A stretch of DNA of 64,000 bases from Salinicola aestuarinus (GCF_003206645.1 NZ_PZJP01000005.1:290836-354835); one strand, 5' to 3'. Shown: positions 44,883-54,331, counted from the first letter of the stretch. The notes: a model not told the origin generated them from the letters alone. Program-made: numbers and translations.

Positions 44883-45827
44883 CTAGCGGTGAGCGCTCGG
44901 CGCCGGCGTGTCACGCGTCAGCTGCCAGGCGCTGGGCGCGCCGGCGCGGAGCTGTTCGATCATCGCGCGTAATCTGCCCGGCAGATGGCCGTGGGGATAG
45001 AGCAGCGTCACCGGCTGCGGTGTGGCGTGCCAGGCCTCGAGCACTGCCACCAGCGTGCCTGGGTGATGGTGCAGGCGCTGTTGGGCCATCCAGTGTGGCA
45101 TGAGGCCAAGTCCCTGACCGTTGACGATGGCGTCGGCATGGATCGTGTGCTGATCGACGCGAAGCCGCGAACGGCCAAGCGCCGTGTAGTAATCGCCATG
45201 TTCAGCGTGCGACAGCGTCATACCCGCATCGGTATCGCCGAGCAGATCGACCCAGGTGTGCTCGGCGATGTCGCTGGGGTGAGCGGGTACGCCATGACGA
45301 CGCAGGTAGTCCGGGTGGGCGTAAACGCCGCGAGAGAGCGCGCCCAGCGACTCCTGGCGCAGGCCGCATGTCGTGAGTTCACCGAGCCAGACCTGGATCG
45401 CCTGAACGTCCGGCGCTACCGGCGGGGCCTGCAGCAGGCGCAGGGAGACGTTGGTCTGGGGGTGCTGATCGAGAAACGCTCTCGCCTGCGCTGCCATCCA
45501 GCCGCGTGAGAGTGCCGGGTGCACCTTGACGACTACCTCGCCGCTCACCGCCTCGCGCAGATCGTCCAGGGCCAGGCTGCTCTGCTCGGCGAGGCGCAGC
45601 ATGTCGCGGGCGTATTCCAGAAAGAGATGCCCCGCCTCGGTGGGCAGCAGGCGATTGCCGTGGCGGCGAAGAAGCGGCTGGCCGAGCTGGGTCTCGAGCT
45701 GCGACAGCCGTCGGCTCAGCGTCGATTTGGTGATCCCCAGTCGACGCCCGCTCAGTGTGAGGCTGCTGGACCCCATCACGTCGACAAAGGCGGCAAGCGT
45801 TGCATGATCGAAGGCGGGGGAATTCAT
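44883..45827 (-). CDS. LysR family transcriptional regulator
   Basis: The ATG at 45827 gives 314 residues and places the HTH at the usual position (LSGRRLGITKSTLSRRLSQL within residues 15-60); the longer frame from 45911 adds 28 unlikely residues. The C-terminal LysR substrate-binding domain runs from about 88 to 300 and is His-rich near residues 245-255. It is divergent from the TonB-dependent receptor at 46031 and lies upstream of the efflux operon on its own strand, so it could control either. In E. coli the aaeXAB operon is governed by the LysR protein AaeR, which makes the efflux genes the better guess. Confidence 0.9.
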   Translation of the reverse strand: MNSPAFDHATLAAFVDVMGSSSLTLSGRRLGITKSTLSRRLSQLETQLGQPLLRRHGNRLLPTEAGHLFLEYARDMLRLAEQSSLALDDLREAVSGEVVVKVHPALSRGWMAAQARAFLDQHPQTNVSLRLLQAPPVAPDVQAIQVWLGELTTCGLRQESLGALSRGVYAHPDYLRRHGVPAHPSDIAEHTWVDLLGDTDAGMTLSHAEHGDYYTALGRSRLRVDQHTIHADAIVNGQGLGLMPHWMAQQRLHHHPGTLVAVLEAWHATPQPVTLLYPHGHLPGRLRAMIEQLRAGAPSAWQLTRDTPAPSAHR

Positions 45828-45949
45828 TGCGGTCGTTACGCCTCGGGTCGTGTCTCTACTGACCGTCTCGACGGCCACTCTGCCAGTTTGCCGTTGCATT
45901 TTCTGCAACACACTGTCGCGGCACTTTACCGTAAAACTATGGAAGAATC

Positions 45950-45968
45950 TAAATGATAAATATTCGTA
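45950..45968 (+). promoter_or_regulatory. Possible Fur box before the TonB-dependent receptor
   Basis: TAAATGATAAATATTCGTA matches the left part of the classical 19-bp Fur box well (ATGATAA) but the right half poorly, about 11 of 19 positions. Its AT-richness, its location 60-80 bases before the receptor ATG and the iron-uptake operon downstream make Fur control likely. Confidence 0.45.
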
Positions 45969-46030
45969 TTACCTATAACAGAGCGGGGCGCACACCGGTG
46001 ATGCTCCGAAGTTAGTCAAGGGAATCCAGA

Positions 46031-48001
46031 ATGGCCTCGAAAGTCTCTTATGCCGCGGCGGGCGCGCTGTCGCTCATCGTCTCTCAACCGGTTCTGGCGC
46101 AGGCAACGACGGCAGACACGATGGTCGTCACCGCCGCGGGTTACGCCCAGCAGGTGACCAATGCCCCTGCGTCGATCAGCGTCATCACCCGGGAAGAGTT
46201 GGAGGACAAGTACTATCGGGATGTCACCGATGCGTTGCAGAACGTCCCCGGCGTCATGATCACCGGTGGCGGCTCGTCGCAGGACATCAGCCTGCGAGGC
46301 ATGGCGAGCAAGTACACCCTCATACTCATCGACGGTAAACGTCAGGGCTCGCGCGAGACACGTCCCAACAGCGACGGACCGGGTATCGAGCAGGGCTGGC
46401 TACCGCCGCTGTCGGCGATCGAACGGATCGAGGTCATCCGGGGGCCGATGTCCTCGCTCTACGGCTCGGACGCCCTGGGTGGCGTAATCAATATCATCAC
46501 GCGCAAGGTACCACAGGCCTGGAGTGGCAGCGTCACCGCCGATACCACCCTTCAGGAAGATGCCGACTCGGGCAATATCAACCAGTCGCGGTTTTACGTC
46601 GGCGGTCCGTTGAGCGAAGAGCGACTCGGCCTCCAGCTCTATGGTCAGTATTCGCATCGCGACGAGGACCACATCGAGAACGGCTACAACGAGCAACGCC
46701 TCGGCAATGCCACGGCCAAACTCAGCTGGCAGGTCAACGACGCCAACGACCTCACCTTCGAAGCGGGTTACGACGAGCAGACACGGATCTCGAATCCGGG
46801 CGAGTCGGTGGCGGAAGTCGGGCGTCGCGGGCCGGCGTCGCGCTCCAACACCCACTATCGCCAGCACCACTACGCGGTGACGCACAGCGCCCGGGTCGCG
46901 GGGAGCACCATCGACAGCTACGTCCAGCGGGAGGAGACCGACAACCCCTCTCGCGATATGACCTACCAGAGCACCGTCTTCAACACCAAGGCCGTCGTGC
47001 CGCTTGGCATGCATATCCTCACGGTGGGTGCCGATTACGAGGACCAAGCGCTCGACGACGGTGGCAACCAGGCCGGCGCCCAGAGCGAGCTGACGCGCTG
47101 GCGCGGCGCCGTTTTCGTCGAGGACGAGTGGATGCTCACCAACGATTTCTCGCTGACTGGCGGTGCACGGCTCAACCGTGACGAGAACTATGGCAATCAC
47201 TGGTCCCCGCGCCTCTATGGCGTCTGGAACGCGACCGAGGCGTGGACGGTGAAGGGCGGTGTCACCAGCGGTTACCGTGCGCCGGATCTGCGTCAGTCGA
47301 CGCCCGGCTGGGGGCAGGTGACCGGGGGGCCCAACGCTGCCGTGCCGGCGGTGATTCTGGGTAACGCCGACCTCGACCCCGAGAAGAGCCTCAACCAGGA
47401 GCTGGGGGTGATCTGGAGCGGCGCGGCGGGCGTGCAGGCCGGCGTCACGCTGTTCCACACCCAGTTCGAGGACAAGATCACCGAGCAGCGCGTCTGCGAT
47501 ACCGAGGCGGGCGACGCGAGCTGCAGCTACGGCGGGACCGACTACCGCTACATCAGCCGGCGCTTCAATGTCGACGAGGTGACCACCCAGGGTGTCGAGG
47601 CGACACTGACCCTGCCGCTCGGCGATGACTACTCGCTGAGTGCCAACTACACCTACACCGATTCCGAGCAGAAGACCGGCGAGTTCAAGGGCGAGCCACT
47701 CAACCGGTTGCCCGAGCACATGGCCAACGCCACGCTGGACTGGGAGCCGGGCGGCGCGCTCTCCGGCTGGGCGCGAGTCAACTATCGTGGCCGCACCACC
47801 GAGGGCCTGAGCCGGACCAGCATGACGGAAGAGCTGCCGTCCTACACCTTCGTCGACACCGGCGTCGCTTACGGTCTCAATGAGCACGTCAAGCTGTTCG
47901 GCGGCATCTACAACCTGTTCGACAAGGACGTCGGCTTTGATGACTACGAGAAGGTACTCGACGGCCGTCGTTACAATGCTGGCGTTACCGTGAGCTTCTG
48001 A
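46031..48001 (+). CDS. TonB-dependent ferric-siderophore receptor
   Basis: The 656-residue protein has a signal peptide (AAGALSLIVSQPVLAQA), a TonB box-like DTMVVTAAG at residues 30-38, a plug domain (about 40-165: VTDALQNVPGVMITGGGSSQ, then VIRGPMSSLYGSDALGGVIN) and a 22-strand barrel ending VSF. The architecture is FepA/CirA/IrgA-like, suggesting a catecholate-type ligand, but the siderophore is not certain. It opens an iron-uptake operon with binding protein, two permeases and an ATPase. AAGGGAA upstream of the ATG is a good ribosome binding site. Confidence 0.95.
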   Translation: MASKVSYAAAGALSLIVSQPVLAQATTADTMVVTAAGYAQQVTNAPASISVITREELEDKYYRDVTDALQNVPGVMITGGGSSQDISLRGMASKYTLILIDGKRQGSRETRPNSDGPGIEQGWLPPLSAIERIEVIRGPMSSLYGSDALGGVINIITRKVPQAWSGSVTADTTLQEDADSGNINQSRFYVGGPLSEERLGLQLYGQYSHRDEDHIENGYNEQRLGNATAKLSWQVNDANDLTFEAGYDEQTRISNPGESVAEVGRRGPASRSNTHYRQHHYAVTHSARVAGSTIDSYVQREETDNPSRDMTYQSTVFNTKAVVPLGMHILTVGADYEDQALDDGGNQAGAQSELTRWRGAVFVEDEWMLTNDFSLTGGARLNRDENYGNHWSPRLYGVWNATEAWTVKGGVTSGYRAPDLRQSTPGWGQVTGGPNAAVPAVILGNADLDPEKSLNQELGVIWSGAAGVQAGVTLFHTQFEDKITEQRVCDTEAGDASCSYGGTDYRYISRRFNVDEVTTQGVEATLTLPLGDDYSLSANYTYTDSEQKTGEFKGEPLNRLPEHMANATLDWEPGGALSGWARVNYRGRTTEGLSRTSMTEELPSYTFVDTGVAYGLNEHVKLFGGIYNLFDKDVGFDDYEKVLDGRRYNAGVTVSF

Positions 48002-48092
48002 CCGCGGACCGCCCTCACCACTTTGACAGAACCGCGAACCGGCGATACCCGAGCGGCGCCGGGTCGCGACATCCCCGACCTCAGAGGCTTCA

Positions 48093-49046
48093 ATGATCAA
48101 GACAGTATTTATGCCCGCCCGTTTGATGATGGTCGCCGCGACGGTGGCCTGTGCACTGGGCACGTCACTTGCGCAGGCGCGCACGCTCGAGACCGCCTAC
48201 GGCGACGTCGAGATCGAGGGTCAGCCCGAGCGGGTGGTCACGCTCTACGAAGGGGCGCTCGACGCCTCCCTTACCGCTGGCGTCACGCCGCTCGGCGCAG
48301 TGGCGACCCGCGGCGGCGACGGCGTGGCCGACTATCTCGGTGACGCCGCCGACGGCATCAGCATCGTCGGCACTGCCCGCGAGACCAACATGGAAGCCGT
48401 GATCGCCCAGCGCCCGGATCTGATCCTCGCCTCCTCATGGCTGCCCCGCGAACAGTACGAGCTGCTCTCCCGCATCGCCCCCACCATCGTGCCGCCGAGC
48501 GAAGGCTTTTCGCCGGAGGCCTGGAAGACAGAAGCGCGCCTGTTCGGCGATGCACTGGATCGGCGCTCGGCGATTGACGACGCGTTGAAGACGATTGAAA
48601 ATCGTTCTCAATCACTTGCGCAGCGTCAGCATGACGGTGACACTGGCGCCGCCCCCGTGGCGACGGTCGCCCGCTGGATGCCGCAGGGGCCGCGGGTGAT
48701 GTCCTCGAAGATCTTCTCGAGTGGGCTGCTCGCTGCCGCTGGCTTCCAGGTGGACGATGGTGGCGTGGTCAAGGCCGGCCGTCCGCACAGCGATCCGCTC
48801 AGTCTCGAGAATCTGTCGCGTATCGACAGTGACTGGCTCTTCCTGGCCACGCTGAACGCCGACGGCGAAGCCGCGCTCGACGCAGCCCGTCAGACGCCGG
48901 CCTTCGAGCGTCTGGACGTCGTCCAGAACGACCACGTGGTGCCGGTCGACGGACAGCTCTGGTCCAGCGCCTCCGGACCGATCGCCGCCGAGCACGTTCT
49001 CGACGACATCGAGGCAGTGCTCGATCGCCGGGATACGAATGAATAA
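48093..49046 (+). CDS. Iron-siderophore ABC transporter substrate-binding protein
   Basis: The 317-residue protein has a signal peptide (MMVAATVACALGTSLAQARTL) and a class III (helical-backbone) binding fold of the FecB/FhuD/FepB type: ERVVTLYEGALDASLTAGV, AVIAQRPDLILASSW, and LLAAAGFQVDDGG. It lacks the lipobox Cys, so it is a soluble periplasmic protein. It captures the ferric-siderophore brought in by the receptor encoded 91 bases upstream and feeds the permeases downstream. A short hairpin follows its stop. Confidence 0.93.
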   Translation: MIKTVFMPARLMMVAATVACALGTSLAQARTLETAYGDVEIEGQPERVVTLYEGALDASLTAGVTPLGAVATRGGDGVADYLGDAADGISIVGTARETNMEAVIAQRPDLILASSWLPREQYELLSRIAPTIVPPSEGFSPEAWKTEARLFGDALDRRSAIDDALKTIENRSQSLAQRQHDGDTGAAPVATVARWMPQGPRVMSSKIFSSGLLAAAGFQVDDGGVVKAGRPHSDPLSLENLSRIDSDWLFLATLNADGEAALDAARQTPAFERLDVVQNDHVVPVDGQLWSSASGPIAAEHVLDDIEAVLDRRDTNE

Positions 49047-49066
49047 ACGCGTCGTACGAGACGCGT
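49047..49066 (+). promoter_or_regulatory. Intra-operon hairpin after the iron binding-protein gene
   Basis: ACGCGTC (49047-49053) pairs with GACGCGT (49060-49066) around a GTACGA loop, starting at the base after the stop codon and ending 25 bases before the permease start. There is no U-tract, so it may stabilise the upstream message rather than terminate it. Confidence 0.55.
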
Positions 49067-49091
49067 GTGAAGAACGCTATAGATACGATTC

Positions 49092-50117
49092 ATGACGACA
49101 CGCGTGACGACACCGAGCGCCCGCACCAGAGCGCCGCTCGCGACTCTCCTGTTCGCCCTGCTGATCGGCCTGGCGCTGGTCTGCGTGGCAAGCCTGCTCT
49201 ATGGCGCCGGCGATGTCGGTCCCGCCGAGGCGTGGTCGGCGATCCACGGCAGCGGTAGCGCCGATGCTCGCTTCGTGATCGGCTCGCTGCGGCTGCCGCG
49301 CACGCTGGTCGGTATCGCCGTCGGCGCGGCGCTGGGACTCGCCGGTGCGCTGATCCAGGCTGTGGCGCGTAACCCGCTGGCGGAGCCTGGCCTGCTCGGG
49401 GTTAGCGCCGGTAGCGCGCTGGCGGTGGCGGTGGCGCTGGTGCTGGGCGCCGATGCCGCCACGCTGCGCGTGTCGGTGGCGCAGGCCGGGGCGCTTGCCG
49501 GGTGCCTCTTCGTGCTCGCGGTGGCCCGGGTCAACGGCGTCGGCAACGACCCGGTGCGCCTGGTGCTGGCGGGGGCGATCCTCTCCGGGCTGCTCGGCGC
49601 GCTCACCTCGATGATTCTGCTGATCGACCAGCGCAGTGCCGATGATATCCGTTTCTGGATCGTTGGCAGCCTCGCCGGGCGGCGTCTCGACGACCTCGGG
49701 GCGATCCTGCCGAGTCTCGGCGTGGCGCTGGCGCTGGTGATCGCCGTTGCCCGCCCGCTCGCGGCCCTGGCGCTGGGCGAGCGGGTGGCGGTGGGGCTCG
49801 GTCATCGCCCGCGATGGACGCGGCTATTGACGGTGATCGCCGCCGCGCTGCTGGTGGGTGCCGCGACCGCTGTCGCCGGGCCCATCGCTTTCGTCGGCTT
49901 GGTAGTGCCTTTCGCTGCTCGGGCGCTGGCGGGTCCGGACGTCCGCCGCACGCTCTGGCTCTCCCTGATACTGGGGCCGATCCTGGTGCTCGCGGCGGAT
50001 ATCGTGTCGCGGCTGCTGGTCGCCCCGTCGGAGATGCCGCTGGGGGTCGTCACCGCGCTGATCGGCGCGCCGGTGCTGGTGGCCGTGGTTCGTGCTCATC
50101 GGATGCCTGCGCTATGA
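49092..50117 (+). CDS. FecCD-family iron-siderophore permease (first)
   Basis: A 341-residue permease with about nine to ten transmembrane segments. Family motifs are visible: RLPRTLVGIAVGAALGLAGALIQAVARNPLAEPGLLGVSAG and, near the C-terminus, GPIAFVGLVVPFAAR plus the coupling region. It forms the membrane channel for ferric-siderophore import with the next gene product. Its stop overlaps the next start (ATGA), implying translational coupling. It is 45 bases after the binding-protein gene. Confidence 0.94.
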   Translation: MTTRVTTPSARTRAPLATLLFALLIGLALVCVASLLYGAGDVGPAEAWSAIHGSGSADARFVIGSLRLPRTLVGIAVGAALGLAGALIQAVARNPLAEPGLLGVSAGSALAVAVALVLGADAATLRVSVAQAGALAGCLFVLAVARVNGVGNDPVRLVLAGAILSGLLGALTSMILLIDQRSADDIRFWIVGSLAGRRLDDLGAILPSLGVALALVIAVARPLAALALGERVAVGLGHRPRWTRLLTVIAAALLVGAATAVAGPIAFVGLVVPFAARALAGPDVRRTLWLSLILGPILVLAADIVSRLLVAPSEMPLGVVTALIGAPVLVAVVRAHRMPAL

Positions 50118-51274
50118 CCTCTCGCTCTATTGCCTACGCCACGTCGCCGAGAACGGCGCCAGGAATCAACGCTGCCGTGACGCCGCCGACTGCCTCACCG
50201 GCCGACTCGCCCGCGCCGGCGGCCAAGGCGCCCACCGGTACCCGGCAACTGACGTGGCGCTTTCGCGGCCATCGCGGTGCCGTGCTGTTCGACCGGCGCG
50301 GCGTGGTGACCAATCTTGGACTCGCGCTGGCCCTGGCGCTGGTGGCGATCGCCTCGCTGTGTCTCGGCAGTCTGGCGATCTCGCCGCTGGCGGCGCTTCA
50401 GGGGCTGGCCGGGTTCGGCGACCCCATGAACGTCTTCGTCGTGCGCGAACTGCGGTTGAGCCGGCTGATGGCAGGGCTGGCGACCGGCGCGGCGTTCGCG
50501 CTCTCCGGCTGTCTGATGCAGACGCTGGCGCGCAACCGGCTGGCAACGCCCGGCATCATCGGTATCGACAACGGCGCCACGGCGTTTGCGGTCGCCTCGG
50601 TACTCGGTGTCGGCGTGGGACTCGCGCCACCGCCGATGGCCCTGGCCGGCGCGGTGACCGCCACTGTGATTACCTTCGCGCTCGCCAGTGACATCGGGAC
50701 CCGCGGCTACCGTTTCCTGGTAGCGGGTATCGGGGTGGGGGCGATCTTCGGGGCGTTGACGCAGCTGTTGCTCGCCCAGGTGGCGATCGACGCCGCCAAC
50801 GCCGCCTACCCCTGGACGGTCGGCAGTCTCAATGCGCGCGACGCCGCCTCGCTCACCTGGCTCGAGATCGGGCTGGGGCTGGGGTTGATCGCTGCGCTGT
50901 GGTTCAAACGCGACCTTGCCTGCCTGCGCTTTGCCGACTCCGTCGCGACGGGGCTCGGCGTGCGAGTGAAGCGCAGTCGCTTTGCGGCGCTGGCCGTGTC
51001 GATTGCGCTGACGGGGCTCGCGGTCGCAGTCGCGGGGCCGGTGGGCATGGTGTCGCTGATGGGACCCGAGATCGCGCGCCAGCTCTCCTCGCCGCGCGGC
51101 GTGCCACTGTTCGGCGCGGCGCTGTCCGGGGCGCTAGTGATGGTCAGCGCGGATCTGGTGGGACGACTGCTGGTCGCGCCGATCGAGATTCCAGTAGGGA
51201 TCGTCACCGCCATCGTCGGGGCGCCGTTCCTGCTTTGGATTCTGCTACGTCCGGCGGCCCGATTCCGCCGCTGA
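50114..51274 (+). CDS. FecCD-family iron-siderophore permease (second)
   Basis: The ATG at 50114 gives 386 residues. A Pro/Ala/Thr-rich N-terminal extension of about 50 residues precedes the FecD/FepG-like core (ELRLSRLMAGLATGAAFALS; LARNRLATPGIIGIDNG; AVAGPVGMVSLMGPEIAR). It is longer than typical family members (about 330-340), entirely because of that extension. A longer frame from 49814 overlaps the upstream gene and is rejected. It overlaps the previous gene by four bases, and the ATPase gene follows 31 bases later. Confidence 0.93.
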   Translation: MTSRSIAYATSPRTAPGINAAVTPPTASPADSPAPAAKAPTGTRQLTWRFRGHRGAVLFDRRGVVTNLGLALALALVAIASLCLGSLAISPLAALQGLAGFGDPMNVFVVRELRLSRLMAGLATGAAFALSGCLMQTLARNRLATPGIIGIDNGATAFAVASVLGVGVGLAPPPMALAGAVTATVITFALASDIGTRGYRFLVAGIGVGAIFGALTQLLLAQVAIDAANAAYPWTVGSLNARDAASLTWLEIGLGLGLIAALWFKRDLACLRFADSVATGLGVRVKRSRFAALAVSIALTGLAVAVAGPVGMVSLMGPEIARQLSSPRGVPLFGAALSGALVMVSADLVGRLLVAPIEIPVGIVTAIVGAPFLLWILLRPAARFRR

Positions 51275-51305
51275 TCGGTCATGCCATGACGCCACTTCGA
51301 CGACA

Positions 51306-52178
51306 ATGAGAGATTTCATGACCCGCGCTTCGAACGCCACCGCTTCATTCCCCGATGCCGTCGCCAGCGTTGACGCCGAGTCGCCGCTGGCGGCGCGCTC
51401 GTTGCACGCAAGCTATGGCCGTGGGCGAGGGCGGCGCCCGGTGATCGACGACCTGTCGCTGGCGCTTCCGGCCGGCCAGGTGACGGCGATTGTCGGCCCC
51501 AATGGCTGTGGCAAGTCAACGCTGCTGGCGAGCCTCTCGAGGCTGCATGTGCCGGACGCCGGGGCGGTGGTGCTCGACGGTGACGATATCCAGCAGCTGT
51601 CGGCGCGGGAGGTGGCACGCAAGCTCGCGCTGCTGCCGCAGGAGACTCATGCGCCGGAGGGGCTCACCGTCTCCGAACTGATCCAGTTCGGACGCCAGCC
51701 CCACCAGGGCATGATGCGCCAGTGGTCGGCCGAGGATCGTCGCGTGGTCGACGAGGCGCTCAGCGCCGCCAACCTGCATGCGCTGGCCGAGCGACCGCTG
51801 GATGCGATGTCCGGCGGCCAGCGCCAGCGCGCCTGGATCGCCATGGCGATCGCCCAGCAGACGCCGCTGCTGCTGCTCGACGAGCCCACCTCGGCGCTGG
51901 ATCTCGGCCACCAGCTCGAGGTGTTCGAGCTGATTCGCGAGCTCGCCGCGGCGGGAAAAACCATTGCCATGGTGGTTCACGATCTCGTCAGCGCCTGCCG
52001 CTACGCCGACCATCTTGTTGCCATGCTCGACGGCAGGATCGTTGCCATGGGCAGCCCGAGCGAGGTGGTCACCCCCGAGCTGGTGCGACGGCTCTACGGC
52101 GTGACCTGCGATCTACTACTCGATCCGGCGACCAACAGCCCGATCCTCACCAACGTGCGCTCGGCCCGCGGCGAGTAG
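51306..52178 (+). CDS. Iron-siderophore ABC transporter ATP-binding protein
   Basis: The 290-residue ATPase of the FecE/FepC type has Walker A GPNGCGKST (about residues 62-70), Q-loop LPQETHAPEG, signature MSGGQRQRAWIAMAI, Walker [17 protein letters not shown] and switch His MVVHDL. A second in-frame ATG at 51318, with GAGAGA closer to it, is an equally plausible start. An N-terminal stretch of about 30 Ala/Ser-rich residues precedes the conserved core. It completes the receptor-SBP-permease-permease-ATPase operon. Confidence 0.94.
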   Translation: MRDFMTRASNATASFPDAVASVDAESPLAARSLHASYGRGRGRRPVIDDLSLALPAGQVTAIVGPNGCGKSTLLASLSRLHVPDAGAVVLDGDDIQQLSAREVARKLALLPQETHAPEGLTVSELIQFGRQPHQGMMRQWSAEDRRVVDEALSAANLHALAERPLDAMSGGQRQRAWIAMAIAQQTPLLLLDEPTSALDLGHQLEVFELIRELAAAGKTIAMVVHDLVSACRYADHLVAMLDGRIVAMGSPSEVVTPELVRRLYGVTCDLLLDPATNSPILTNVRSARGE

Positions 52179-52190
52179 CGCCAGTCTCCG

Positions 52191-52211
52191 CGGCGCCGGC
52201 TTCTGGCGCCG
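52191..52211. terminator. Weak hairpin between convergent ATPase and GNAT genes
   Basis: CGGCGCC (52191-52197) pairs with GGCGCCG (52205-52211) between two convergent stops. No T-run, so a terminator role is tentative. Confidence 0.4.
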
Positions 52212-52217
52212 CACCGA

Positions 52218-52673
52218 TCAGGCGTCGGGGTCGTCCACCAGTACCCGTGAGAACTTGACGATCTCGGCGTTGCGATTCGCCCAGCCTAGATGCGTCCAGA
52301 AGCGGTGGGCCTCCTCGTTCTCGGCCAGGGTGTCGAGATGCACCTTCTCGATCCCTGCGGCGAGCAGCGCCTCCAGCGAGCGGGCTACCAGCTCGCGGGC
52401 GAGCCCGAGCCCGCGAAACGCCGGCTCGACCATCACGTGCTGCAGATAGCCGCGGCGACCGTCGTGGCCGGCCATGGCACAGCCGACGATGCCCTCGTGC
52501 TCGATGTGGCGGGCGACGAAGCTCATCCCGGGATTGCGGGTCAGATAGCGCGCGGTGGCGTCGAATCCATCCGCGTTACGGATCACCACGCCCGGCGTGC
52601 GGCGCATCATGTCCAGAAAATCGGGATGATCGTCGAGAGTCATTTCGGCAACGCGGAGGGTGTCGGGGGTCAT
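52218..52673 (-). CDS. GNAT family N-acetyltransferase
   Basis: The 151-residue protein has the GNAT core: LQHVMVEPAFRGLGLARELV carries the V/I-x-P-x-x-R-G-x-G-x-A acetyl-CoA-binding motif, and EKVHLDTLAENEEAHRFWTHLGW is the usual motif B. The substrate is unknown. It stands alone between the iron operon and the EamA transporter. Confidence 0.9.
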   Translation of the reverse strand: MTPDTLRVAEMTLDDHPDFLDMMRRTPGVVIRNADGFDATARYLTRNPGMSFVARHIEHEGIVGCAMAGHDGRRGYLQHVMVEPAFRGLGLARELVARSLEALLAAGIEKVHLDTLAENEEAHRFWTHLGWANRNAEIVKFSRVLVDDPDA

Positions 52674-52792
52674 GGGGGTCTCTTCGGGGCGGCGGAATCT
52701 GAAGCGAACGGTTGAAGCGCGGCGTCGCCGCGAGCGGGGAGGCCAGGTCCCTTGATGACGCCATGGGACCGATCGGCTCCCCCCATGGCGTC

Positions 52793-53659
52793 TCAGCGCA
52801 GTCGCGGTCGGCGTAGCCGGCGAAACGGAATGTTGATCACCGCGAGACCCACGATCACTGTCAGTCCACCGATCACCTTGTGCATGCCCAGCGAGTCATC
52901 GAGGAGCCACACGCCGAGCAGTACGGCGAATACCGGCATCAGCAGCGTCAGCGGTACCACGCGGCTCACCGGGTGCTTCTGCAGCAGACGATACCAGAGT
53001 CCGTAGGCGGCGATGGAGGACATGATCGCGGTGTAAAACACCGCGCCCCAGCCGGCCAGGCCCGCCTGGCGGATCGCTTGCCACTGGCCGGATTCGAGCA
53101 GTGCGCTGCCAATCCCCACCAGCGGGATGGCGAACAGCGCGATCCAGCCGGTCATGGTCAGCGGTGCGATCGGCGGGGCGAACTTGATCAGCAGAGTGGA
53201 GACCGCCCAGAAGAAGGCGCTGGCAAGGAGCAGGGCGGTGGAAGCGGGCGGTGGCAGCGTCGGCCCCCCGGCGAGAATCACGACGCCGCCGAAGGCGAGC
53301 GCCAGCCCGACGATGCGCCGCGGGCTCAGCCGTTCACGCAGGAAAAGCGCTGCGAGAATCGTCGCGAACGGGGTGCCCATCTGCACCAGTAGGGCGCCGG
53401 TGCCGGCTTCGGCCTGCTGCAGGCCGAGAAAGAGCAGTGGGAAGTGCAATCCGCCGAACGTCACCGCCAGCAGCAGAATCCAGGGTAGCTGGGTGCGCGT
53501 GATCCGGGTGAAGGGGACGACCAGCAGGGCGACCAGGGCGAAGCGCAACAGCGTCACCAGCAGTGGCGGCAGATCCGCCACGCCCAACTTGATGACAATG
53601 ATGTTGAACGCCCAGATGACGATGATACCCAGGCCTATCGCGAGATCCTTGGGGGGCAC
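52793..53659 (-). CDS. EamA/DMT family transporter
   Basis: A GTG start at 53659 with AGGAG upstream gives 288 residues beginning with PPKDLAIGLGIIVIWAFN; a TTG start at 53743 adds 28 Arg-rich residues with no ribosome binding site and is rejected. There are ten hydrophobic segments in two EamA repeats (GTPFATILAALFLRERLSPR ends the first; VFAVLLGVWLLDDSLGMHK the second), typical of drug/metabolite exporters such as RhtA or YddG relatives. The substrate is unknown. The last residues (RRLRRPRLR) are a basic tail. Confidence 0.88.
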   Translation of the reverse strand: MPPKDLAIGLGIIVIWAFNIIVIKLGVADLPPLLVTLLRFALVALLVVPFTRITRTQLPWILLLAVTFGGLHFPLLFLGLQQAEAGTGALLVQMGTPFATILAALFLRERLSPRRIVGLALAFGGVVILAGGPTLPPPASTALLLASAFFWAVSTLLIKFAPPIAPLTMTGWIALFAIPLVGIGSALLESGQWQAIRQAGLAGWGAVFYTAIMSSIAAYGLWYRLLQKHPVSRVVPLTLLMPVFAVLLGVWLLDDSLGMHKVIGGLTVIVGLAVINIPFRRLRRPRLR

Positions 53660-53809
53660 TGACGACGCTCCTGGTCGATGGCGACGCCGTGACGGACGGC
53701 GATCGAGGGGACGCCATTGTCTCAGGGTGCGGTTTGATCGCAAGATGATTTTCTATCGCCGCACCGAGGGGAGGTGCGGCCCTCGCCCCTGTTTCGAGAT
53801 CATCCCATC

Positions 53810-54331
53810 ATGCCGTCACTGACAGCCCGCCGAGCCATCCTGATCGCTTTTGTCATCGCCTTGAGCCCCGTCTGGGGAGCAGCGCTTGCGAGCCCCGCCT
53901 CGACGTCATCGGCGGCTGCCGACGGGGCGACGCAGCGTCTGACGCTGGAGAATGATACGACGTCGCATACGCTCGAGGTCGAGGTGGTGGATACGCCCGC
54001 CGGCCGCGCCCAGGGGCTGATGGAGCGCGACTCGCTGCCGCCCAAGGCGGGGATGCTGTTCCTCTACGCGCATGAACAGAGCGGTGCCAATGCCTTCTGG
54101 ATGTACCGCACTCGCATCCCGCTGGACATCGCCTTTCTCGGCGGCGACGGCGAGATTCGCGCGCTCGAGACGATGTCGCCGTGCCGAGCGGCCTCCTCCG
54201 GCGAGTGCCCCGTTTATCCCGCCGGCGCGCCGTTCCGTGCTGCCCTCGAGGTGAATGCAGGCTATTTTAAAGCGCATGGCGTCTCGGTGGGTGACCGTGT
54301 CGACCTCTCGCCCTGGATCGGCGAGCGGTAG
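53810..54331 (+). CDS. DUF192 domain protein, exported
   Basis: Starting at the ATG at 53810, 173 residues with a signal peptide (ILIAFVIALSPVWGAALAS). The DUF192 domain covers about residues 45-165: GRAQGLMERDSLPPKAGMLF, then FWMYRTRIPLDIAFLGGDGE and ETMSPC. The family's function is not established. It lies alone upstream of the TRAP transporter, separated by 235 bases. Confidence 0.88.
   Translation: MPSLTARRAILIAFVIALSPVWGAALASPASTSSAAADGATQRLTLENDTTSHTLEVEVVDTPAGRAQGLMERDSLPPKAGMLFLYAHEQSGANAFWMYRTRIPLDIAFLGGDGEIRALETMSPCRAASSGECPVYPAGAPFRAALEVNAGYFKAHGVSVGDRVDLSPWIGER

Noticed and set aside
46400-48184. 594-residue open frame on the minus strand
   Set aside because: Antisense to the TonB-dependent receptor; long shadow frames are expected at this GC content.
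49814-50113. Longer N-terminus for the second iron permease
   Set aside because: It would overlap the first permease by 300 bases; the ATG at 50114 overlaps the preceding stop as ATGA, typical of coupling.
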